Source of the DNA: an uncultured bacterium
GTDB lineage: Bacteria > Bacillota > Clostridia > Oscillospirales > Oscillospiraceae
Length of the DNA stretch: 16,909 nucleotides
Direction of reading: 5' to 3'
NCBI GenBank assembly: GCA_905214155.1
Contig: CAJMLC010000022.1
Location: 1-16,909, forward strand
Positions 6,499 to 12,862 of the stretch are shown here, piece by piece (the stretch's first letter is position 1; each line of letters starts with the position of its first letter). The position numbers were made by a program, and so were the translations under genes. The notes under the pieces are model-generated. The model was not told the DNA's origin, searched no databases, and saw only the letters and a program-made list of their open reading frames with translations.

Positions 6499-7836
6499 AT
6501 GGATGAATTGCTGACAAAACAGGTGCCGCAGTCGCTCGAGGCGGAGCAGTCTGTCCTCGGCTCGATGCTCATCGACGAACGGTGCGTGCCGGACGTCATC
6601 GGGCTGCTGCTGCCGGACGATTTCTATCTGCAGCAGAACCGCGACATCTACGAGACGATCTACACCATGTTCAACTTCTCGCAGCACATCGACCCCGTCA
6701 CCGTGCTCGACAAGATGAAAGAGCGCGGCGTCTACGACGAGGCCCATTCCTACGACTACATTGCCCAGCTCCTGCAGATCACGCCGACCGCCGCGAACGT
6801 CAAGCAGTACTGCTCCATCGTCCGCGACAAGGCGCTGCTGCGCAACCTCGGCACGGCCGCCGGAGAGATCAGCGGCCTCGTGCAGGAGGGCGTCGGCACG
6901 GCGCAGGAGATTCTGGAGGCGTCGGAGAAGAAGATCTACGCGCTCCGCAAGGAAAATTCGGGCGACAGTCTCCAGCACATCGGAAAGGTGCTTCTGAACG
7001 TCTACGACCGCTTGGAGGAGCTGGCCGAATCGGGCAGCGACATTGCCGGTCTCTCCACCGGCCTGCATGACCTCGACCGGAAGATCAACGGCCTGAACAA
7101 ATCCGACCTGCTGCTGATCGCGGCGCGCCCCGGCATGGGCAAGACGTCGCTCGCGCTGAACGTCGCGCTGAACGTCGCAAAGTCGACCGACAAGACCGTT
7201 GCGTTCTTCTCGCTCGAAATGTCGCGCGAGCAGCTCGCCACGCGCCTGCTCTCCAACGAGAGCTTCGTCGACAACCAGAAGCTCACGACCGGCAAGCTCG
7301 ATGAGGAGGACTGGGGCAAGCTGTCCCTCGCGTCCTCCGCCCTGAGCCAGACCGACATCCGCGTCGACGACAACCCGGCCATCACCGTTGCGGAGATGAA
7401 CGCGAAATGCCGCCGCCTCGACAACCTCGGCCTCGTCGTCATCGACTATCTCCAGCTGATGACCGCCGCGGCCCCCGGTAAATCGGGCGAGAATCGCGTC
7501 ACCGTCGTCAGCGAAATTTCCCGCGCGCTGAAGATCATGGCCAAGGAGCTGAACGTCCCGGTCATCTGCCTGAGCCAGCTGTCGCGTGCGAACGAATCGC
7601 GCACGGACAAGCGGCCCATGCTCTCCGACCTGCGCGAATCCGGCGCCATCGAGCAGGACGCGGACTCCGTCATGTTCATCTACCGCGACGACTATTACAA
7701 CGAAAACTCGGAGGAGAAGAATATCGCCGAGTGCATCGTCGCGAAAAACCGCCACGGCGAGACCGGCACGGTCAAGCTCCAGTGGCTGCCGCAGTACACG
7801 ACGTTCTCGAATCTGGAGTGGAAGCATGAGGGATAA
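6499..7836 (+). CDS. dnaB: replicative DNA helicase DnaB
   Basis: Hexameric 5'-3' helicase that unwinds DNA at the replication fork (called DnaC in Bacillus). The protein has 445 residues, normal for the family. The N-terminal primase-interaction domain (about 6-110) begins VPQSLEAEQSVLGSMLID. A linker follows, and then the RecA-like ATPase domain with Walker A ARPGMGKTS at 209-217, FFSLEMS, Walker B LVVIDYLQLM at 312-321 and SQLSR. DLRESGAIEQDAD follows, and the arginine-finger region KNRHG ends at about 420. ATG 6499 has AGGGG seven to eight bases upstream. No intein interrupts it. The gene overlaps tilS by 11 nt, which suggests translational coupling. Confidence 0.97.
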   Translation: MDELLTKQVPQSLEAEQSVLGSMLIDERCVPDVIGLLLPDDFYLQQNRDIYETIYTMFNFSQHIDPVTVLDKMKERGVYDEAHSYDYIAQLLQITPTAANVKQYCSIVRDKALLRNLGTAAGEISGLVQEGVGTAQEILEASEKKIYALRKENSGDSLQHIGKVLLNVYDRLEELAESGSDIAGLSTGLHDLDRKINGLNKSDLLLIAARPGMGKTSLALNVALNVAKSTDKTVAFFSLEMSREQLATRLLSNESFVDNQKLTTGKLDEEDWGKLSLASSALSQTDIRVDDNPAITVAEMNAKCRRLDNLGLVVIDYLQLMTAAAPGKSGENRVTVVSEISRALKIMAKELNVPVICLSQLSRANESRTDKRPMLSDLRESGAIEQDADSVMFIYRDDYYNENSEEKNIAECIVAKNRHGETGTVKLQWLPQYTTFSNLEWKHEG

Positions 7837-9163
7837 AGTCCTTCGCTGGTGCCAGGAAAACGCGCTGTTTGCACCGGGGCAGACAGTTGTCTGCGCCGTC
7901 TCCGGCGGAGCAGATTCTGTCACGATGCTGCATCTTTTGCGTTCGCTGCAGCGCGAGCTCGGCGTGACGGTGTCCGCCGCGCACTTCAACCATCGGCTGC
8001 GCGGCGCGGAATCTGACCGGGACGAGGCGTTCGTCCGGAAGCTCTGCGCCGACTGGGGCGTGCCGCTGGCCGCCGCCTCCGGCGACGCTGCCGCCCGCGC
8101 ACGGGAAACCGGCGAATCCATAGAGGAAGCCGCGCGAAATCTGCGCTATGCTTTCTTCGCTTCTCTCGGGCAGAGCGTCGCCACTGCGCATACGGCAGAT
8201 GACAATTTGGAGACGATACTGCTGAATTTTCTGCGCGGCACGGGGCTCACCGGCCTCGGCGGTATCCCGCCGAAACGGGACTTCCTTGTCCGGCCCATCC
8301 TCTGCTGCACGCGGCAGGAGGTTCTGGCCTATCTGGACGAACACCGCCTCCCGCACGCGGAGGATTCGACCAACGCAGCGGACGACTGCGTCCGCAACCG
8401 CCTGCGGCACAACGTTCTGCCGCTGCTGAAAGCAGAAAACCCGTCTCTTGCCGAGACGGCCCTGCGTACGGCGCAGCTCCTGCGGCAGGATGACGGATTT
8501 CTGGATCGCTTGGCCAAAACGGCGCTGCAGACCGCCGGCGCCGGACCGCTGGCGTGGCGCTGTGACGCGCTGCGCGCGGAGCCGGACGCCGTCCGCACCC
8601 GCGCGGTCCGCAGAATGCTGCAGGCCATCCGCATCCCCAAGCTCTCACACGCGCACATCGAAGCGGTCGACCAGCTGCTGTTCACGGACGATCCGTCCGC
8701 CCGCACGTCCCTTCCAAACGGCTGGGCGGCGCAGCGGGAGTATGGCAGACTGCGTCTGGCGCGTACGGCGGACACAGACACATTCGCGCCCGTTCCGCTC
8801 ATGCCCGGGAAGACCATCCGCATTCCGGAGCTTGGGCTTGTGATCCGCTGCGAATTCACAAAAAACTTTGCAAAAAATCTGCCCGGCACGTTCACATTTG
8901 CGTGCCGGTGTGATATGATAGAGCCAACCAAAGGACTGCTCGTCCGGCCGCGCCGGACCGGTGATACGATCCGCCTGCCGGGCGGTACGAAGACGCTGAA
9001 AAAGTGGTTCATCGACTGGAAGATTCCCGCCGCGCGGCGCGGGCTTGTGCCCGTACTCGCGGACGAGGCCGGTGTTCTGGCCGTCTATGGTCTCGGCCAG
9101 AACCTTGACCGTGCCGCGGCCGAGGGCGAGCCCGCCATTTTGTTTTGCATCGAGAAAGAATGA
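7826..9163 (+). CDS. tilS: tRNA(Ile)-lysidine synthetase TilS
   Basis: ATP-dependent ligase that attaches lysine to C34 of the CAU-anticodon isoleucine tRNA, converting its codon specificity from AUG to AUA; usually essential. The protein has 445 residues. The N-terminal PP-loop domain contains SGGADS at 26-31, then HFNHRLRG, and HTADDNLET with LRGTGLTGLGG. The central TilS substrate-binding region follows. The C-terminal domain has RRTGDTIRLPGGTKTLKKWF. The start is ATG 7826, with GGAG (7814-7817) eight bases upstream. It overlaps the end of dnaB by 11 nt. The tilS-hpt-ftsH order is widely conserved in Firmicutes. Confidence 0.96.
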   Translation: MRDKVLRWCQENALFAPGQTVVCAVSGGADSVTMLHLLRSLQRELGVTVSAAHFNHRLRGAESDRDEAFVRKLCADWGVPLAAASGDAAARARETGESIEEAARNLRYAFFASLGQSVATAHTADDNLETILLNFLRGTGLTGLGGIPPKRDFLVRPILCCTRQEVLAYLDEHRLPHAEDSTNAADDCVRNRLRHNVLPLLKAENPSLAETALRTAQLLRQDDGFLDRLAKTALQTAGAGPLAWRCDALRAEPDAVRTRAVRRMLQAIRIPKLSHAHIEAVDQLLFTDDPSARTSLPNGWAAQREYGRLRLARTADTDTFAPVPLMPGKTIRIPELGLVIRCEFTKNFAKNLPGTFTFACRCDMIEPTKGLLVRPRRTGDTIRLPGGTKTLKKWFIDWKIPAARRGLVPVLADEAGVLAVYGLGQNLDRAAAEGEPAILFCIEKE

Positions 9164-9184
9164 AAATAAAGAGGAGTACGCCGT

Positions 9185-9745
9185 ATGATCAACAAAACCG
9201 ATATGCTCGCAGATATTGAACGAGTGCTCGTCCCCGAGGCGGACATCCACGCCCGCATCAAAGAGGTCGGCGCGCAGATCGCCGCCGATTACCGCGGCAA
9301 ATGCCCGATCCTCGTCGGTGTGCTGAAGGGCGTTGTGCCGTTCTTCGCCGAGATGGCCGCCGCCATCGACATCCCCGTCCAGGAGGATTTCATGTGCGTC
9401 ACGTCGTTTGAGGGCGGCACGGAATCCACCGGCAAGCTCACCTTCCGCAAAGACATCGACCACGACATCGAAGGCCGCGACGTTCTGATCCTTGAGGACA
9501 TCATCGACTCCGGAAGTACGCTGAAGATGATCGTCGAGCTGTTCCAGGCGCGCAAGCCCGCCTCCGTCAAGATCTGCACGCTGCTCGACAAGCCATCTGG
9601 CCGCAAGGTCGATCTGACGCCGGACTATACCTGCTTCACGATCCCGGCGGCGTTCGTCGTCGGTTTTGGACTCGACTATGAGGACTATTACCGCAATCTC
9701 CCGTTCGTCGGCGTGCTGAAGCCCGCCGTATACCTCGAGAAATAA
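9185..9745 (+). CDS. hpt: hypoxanthine phosphoribosyltransferase
   Basis: Cytosolic purine-salvage enzyme that joins hypoxanthine or guanine to PRPP, giving IMP or GMP. The 186 residues match the short bacterial HPRT class. Visible features are the ILVGVLKG loop (42-49), the flexible loop with FEGGTESTGK (75-84) and the PRPP-binding signature LILEDIIDSGST at 101-112. The Asp of DSG is the usual catalytic base. The C-terminal base-recognition part has FVVGFGLDY. ATG 9185 has GAGGAG eight bases upstream. It sits 21 bp after tilS. In Bacillus and Listeria, HprT has been reported to act with TilS at the ftsH promoter; nothing here tests that. Confidence 0.96.
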   Translation: MINKTDMLADIERVLVPEADIHARIKEVGAQIAADYRGKCPILVGVLKGVVPFFAEMAAAIDIPVQEDFMCVTSFEGGTESTGKLTFRKDIDHDIEGRDVLILEDIIDSGSTLKMIVELFQARKPASVKICTLLDKPSGRKVDLTPDYTCFTIPAAFVVGFGLDYEDYYRNLPFVGVLKPAVYLEK

Positions 9746-9771
9746 GACCGACATTTTGCAGACATGCACAA

Positions 9772-9811
9772 ACGGATCATGGGCGTTCTGCGCCCATGAT
9801 TTGTGGCTTTT
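9772..9811 (+). terminator. strong hairpin between hpt and ftsH, possible attenuator
   Basis: ATCATGGGCG (9776-9785) pairs perfectly with CGCCCATGAT (9791-9800) around the loop TTCTG. Two G-T pairs and two Watson-Crick pairs extend the stem to 14 bp (from 9772 to 9804). A short CTTTT follows at 9807-9811. The T run is weak, so partial termination or a processing/stability role is as likely as full termination. It ends about 20 bases before the ftsH ribosome site. Confidence 0.5.
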
Positions 9812-9841
9812 GCGCCTGTTTGCCCAAAAAGGAGAATTTCA

Positions 9842-11734
9842 TTGAAACAGCAGCCGAAACCCTTCAATCTTCTGCTCCTGCTGTTCGTTCTGGTGCTGAT
9901 CCTGGCGTCCGTGTCCACGTCGCTGTTCGGCGGGCGCGAGAGCGCCGGGCTGACGTATTCCGGCGTGCTCGACCTGTTTGAACAGGAACAGGTCGAATCG
10001 TTCGTTCTGACCGGAAACTCCCTCGCCCTGCACCTGCGCGAGCCGTATCAGGGCTCCACTGACGTGACCGTCAAGCTCGGCGACGTCGAGACGTTCCATG
10101 CGGACCTCGACGAAACGATCGCCGCGCAGAAAGCGGACGGCACGCTCGTCAGCTACAACTATCTCCCGGCCACAACGCCGTGGTACCGGACCTTCCTGCC
10201 CTACATCGTCGGCCTCGGGCTGATCGTGCTGCTCTGGTTCTTCCTCGCGGCACGGGCCAACGGCGGAGGCCCCGGCGGGATGGCGCAGTTCACCCACGCG
10301 AACGCCCGCTTCGGCATCCCCACGAATCAGACCGTCACATTCCAGGACGTGGCCGGTGCGGACGAGGAAAAGGAAGAGCTGGCCGAGATCGTCGAATTCC
10401 TACGCGACCCGAAGCGCTTCACCGCCATGGGTGCAAAAATTCCGAAGGGCGTTCTGCTCGTCGGGCCGCCGGGCACGGGTAAAACGCTGCTCGCCCGCGC
10501 AGTCGCGGGGGAAGCCGGGGTGTCGTTCCTGTCGATCTCCGGTTCCGACTTTGTGGAACTGTACGTCGGCGTCGGCGCGAGCCGCGTGCGCGACCTGTTC
10601 GAGCAGGCCAAGAAGATCTCCCCCGCCATCGTGTTCATCGACGAGATCGACGCCGTGGGCCGCCGCAGAGGCGCAGGCCTTGGCGGCGGACATGACGAGC
10701 GCGAACAGACGCTCAACCAGCTGCTCGTCGAGATGGACGGCTTCTCGTCCAACGAGGGCGTCATCGTCATCGCCGCGACCAACCGGCAGGACATTCTCGA
10801 CCCGGCGCTGCTCCGTCCCGGCCGCTTCGACCGGCAGATCTACGTCGGCCGCCCGGACTGGCGCGGCCGCGAGGCCATTCTGAAGGTCCATTCCCGCAAC
10901 AAGCCGCTGGCCGACAACGTCAATCTCGCCTCCCTTGCCAAGGCGACCGCCGGATTCACCGGAGCCGACCTTGCAAATCTGCTCAACGAAGGTGCGCTTC
11001 TGGCCGCGCGCAAGGGCCGCCGCGTCATCACGATGAAGGACCTCGAAGACGCGCTCATCAAGGTCATCGCCGGGCCGGAAAAGCACAGCCGCATCGTCTC
11101 GGAGCATGAGAAAAAGCTCACTGCCGTCCACGAAGCGGGCCACGCCATCACGATGTACGTCCTGCCGACGCAGGATCCCGTCCACCTGATCACGATCATC
11201 CCGCGCGGCACGGCGGGCGGCATGACCGTCAGTCTGCCGCAGGACGACCAGCAGTACAACACGCGCAACGAGATGTTTGAGACGGTCGTCAGCTTCCTCG
11301 GCGGGCGTGTGGCGGAGCAGCTCCGCATGGGCGACATCTCCACCGGCGCGTCCAATGATCTCCAGCGCGCGACCGGGATCGTCCGCGACATGGTCGCAAA
11401 ATACGGCATGAGCGACGCGCTCGGCCCCGTGTCTTACGCGAGCGGCGGCGAGGTCTTCATCGGGCGCGATTATGAGAAGACGAAGTCCTATTCCGAAAAG
11501 ATCGCCGGGTCCATCGACGATGAGGTCGAGACGGTGATGCGCAAGGCGTATTCCGAGTGCGAGCACATCCTGACCGAGCATCAGTCCCAGCTGGACGCCG
11601 TCGCGGCCTATCTGCTCGAGCATGAGAACATGACGCGCGCGCAGTTTGAGGCCGTCATGCAGGGCCGCCCAATCCCGGACGGAGACGTCGCAAAAATCGA
11701 GGATTTTTCCGAATCCGCTGAAGAAACCGAATAA
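9842..11734 (+). CDS. ftsH: ATP-dependent zinc metalloprotease FtsH
   Basis: Membrane-anchored AAA+ protease that degrades misfolded membrane and regulatory proteins. The start is TTG 9842, with AAGGAG (9829-9834) seven bases upstream, giving 630 residues. Upstream in-frame codons lie inside the preceding hairpin. The first membrane helix (about 9-25) and the second (about 118-136) flank the extracytoplasmic domain. The AAA domain has Walker A GPPGTGKT (208-215), the pore motif YVGVGA (Tyr instead of the usual Phe), Walker B VFIDEID (264-270) and the second region of homology with ATNR and RPGRFD. The zinc site HEAGH is at 430-434, and TGASNDLQRAT contains the likely third ligand. The C-terminus is short and acidic. 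A terminator follows immediately. Confidence 0.98.
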   Translation: MKQQPKPFNLLLLLFVLVLILASVSTSLFGGRESAGLTYSGVLDLFEQEQVESFVLTGNSLALHLREPYQGSTDVTVKLGDVETFHADLDETIAAQKADGTLVSYNYLPATTPWYRTFLPYIVGLGLIVLLWFFLAARANGGGPGGMAQFTHANARFGIPTNQTVTFQDVAGADEEKEELAEIVEFLRDPKRFTAMGAKIPKGVLLVGPPGTGKTLLARAVAGEAGVSFLSISGSDFVELYVGVGASRVRDLFEQAKKISPAIVFIDEIDAVGRRRGAGLGGGHDEREQTLNQLLVEMDGFSSNEGVIVIAATNRQDILDPALLRPGRFDRQIYVGRPDWRGREAILKVHSRNKPLADNVNLASLAKATAGFTGADLANLLNEGALLAARKGRRVITMKDLEDALIKVIAGPEKHSRIVSEHEKKLTAVHEAGHAITMYVLPTQDPVHLITIIPRGTAGGMTVSLPQDDQQYNTRNEMFETVVSFLGGRVAEQLRMGDISTGASNDLQRATGIVRDMVAKYGMSDALGPVSYASGGEVFIGRDYEKTKSYSEKIAGSIDDEVETVMRKAYSECEHILTEHQSQLDAVAAYLLEHENMTRAQFEAVMQGRPIPDGDVAKIEDFSESAEETE

Positions 11735-11745
11735 ATCATAAAAAA

Positions 11746-11771
11746 TGCCCGCCGTAAGGCGGGCACTTTTT
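11746..11771 (+). terminator. intrinsic terminator after ftsH
   Basis: TGCCCGCC (11746-11753), loop GTAA, GGCGGGCA (11758-11765), then C and TTTTT. AAAAA just before it allows bidirectional action. It marks the end of the gdpP-to-ftsH run, yet ends only ten bases before the next start codon. Confidence 0.9.
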
Positions 11772-11781
11772 CGGAGCAAAT

Positions 11782-12678
11782 ATGTACTACAACGCCCTGA
11801 GTCCTTATCTCAAAGCCCGCTTCGGCGGAAAAGTCTATAAGCTCGCGCTGTCGTCCGGCTGCACGTGCCCGAATCGGGACGGCACGATCGGTACCGGCGG
11901 CTGCACATTCTGCACCGGGAGCGGTGAATTCGCGGCGAGCAGCCTTGCCCCCATTCCGGAGCAGCTGGAGCAGGCGAAATACATTCTCGGCAAAAAGGGA
12001 CAGGATGCCCGATATATCACCTATTTTCAGGAGAACACGAACACCTACGGCCCGGTCTCCCGGCTGGAGCCGCTGTTCCGTGCAGCGATGGAGCCGGAGG
12101 ACGTCGTCGCCCTCTCGGTCGCAACGCGGCCGGACTGCCTCGGCCCGGACATGCTCGCGATGCTGGCGCGGCTGCGTGCGGTCAAGCCCGTCTGGGTGGA
12201 GCTGGGTCTGCAGACCATCCACGAAGCGACCGCCGCGCGCATCCGGCGCGGCTATCCCCTGCCGGTCTTTGACGAGGCTGTGCGGGATCTGCACACCATC
12301 GGCATCGAGGTCATCGTGCATCTGATCCTCGGTCTGCCGGGCGAGACGGCGGCGGACATGGAGGCTTCGGCCCGCTATGTGGGCCGGTGCGGCGCGGAAG
12401 GCGTGAAACTCCACCTGCTGCACATCCTGCGCGGGACGCCGATGGCGGCGGAATACGCCGCAGGCCGCGTCCGGACACTGGAGCTGGACGAGTATATCAC
12501 GCTTCTGGAACGATGCCTTGAAGTGCTCCCGCCGGAGGTCGTCATCCACCGCCTGACCGGCGACGCGCCGAAGCGCGACCTGATCGCCCCGCTCTGGAGC
12601 GCGGACAAAAAGCGCGTCCTGAACGCGATCCGTCAGAGATTTGAGGCCGACGAGCTCATCCAAGGTTCTAAATTATAA
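11782..12678 (+). CDS. TIGR01212-family (YtqA-like) radical SAM protein
   Basis: Radical SAM enzyme of the COG1242/TIGR01212 group related to the Elp3 fold; no firm substrate is known to me. The protein has 298 residues. The cluster-binding region is CTCPNRDGTIGTGGCTFC (27-44), with Cys29, Cys41 and Cys44 in a CX11CX2C spacing. Other family features are FQENTNTYGP, LSVATRPDCLGPD, WVELGLQTIHEATAARIRRG, HLILGLPGE and KLHLLHILRGT. ATG 11782 has GGAG (11773-11776) five bases upstream, directly beside the T run of the ftsH terminator. There is no room for a promoter after that terminator, so expression must come from readthrough or from inside ftsH. Confidence 0.92.
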   Translation: MYYNALSPYLKARFGGKVYKLALSSGCTCPNRDGTIGTGGCTFCTGSGEFAASSLAPIPEQLEQAKYILGKKGQDARYITYFQENTNTYGPVSRLEPLFRAAMEPEDVVALSVATRPDCLGPDMLAMLARLRAVKPVWVELGLQTIHEATAARIRRGYPLPVFDEAVRDLHTIGIEVIVHLILGLPGETAADMEASARYVGRCGAEGVKLHLLHILRGTPMAAEYAAGRVRTLELDEYITLLERCLEVLPPEVVIHRLTGDAPKRDLIAPLWSADKKRVLNAIRQRFEADELIQGSKL

Positions 12679-12685
12679 GGAAACA

Positions 12686-12719
12686 CCCGGCGGAAGAAAC
12701 CTTCCGCCGGGCACTTTTT
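12686..12719 (+). terminator. intrinsic terminator after the radical SAM gene
   Basis: CCCGGCGGAAG (12686-12696), loop AAAC, CTTCCGCCGGG (12701-12711), a perfect 11-bp stem, then TTTTT at 12715-12719. On the minus strand the tail is TGTTTCCTT, so it may also halt transcripts from the convergent 5'-nucleotidase gene. Confidence 0.9.
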
Positions 12720-12756
12720 ATGGTTTGTTATGTGCCGCGATCTTGCGTTCATGCCT

Positions 12757-12862
12757 TCTCAGCGAGAGATTTTGGTGCAAGGCAAGATTTGAAAAACGAA
12801 GACATGCTTTGTGCATTTCGAGTGTTTCAAACCGCAGCATTGGCGGAAAAGATCCGCTGAGA
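12757..12862 (-). repeat. structured interspersed repeat, copy A (3' of the 5'-nucleotidase gene)
   Basis: A 106-nt element whose first base abuts the 5'-nucleotidase stop codon on the minus strand. It is the reverse-complement partner of 5800-5903, with 49 of 60 central positions identical. The outer stem TCTCAGCG/CGCTGAGA is a perfect 8 bp (12855-12862 with 12757-12764). The inner stems TTTGAAA/TTTCAAA, CGAA/TTCG and ATGC/GCAT close the same ACAAA loop as in copy B. It would form a stable 3'-UTR hairpin. No open reading frame of note is present. Confidence 0.8.

Noticed and set aside
6439..8121. 560-codon minus-strand open frame opposite dnaB and tilS
   Set aside because: It is a shadow of two well-supported genes and shows no homology.
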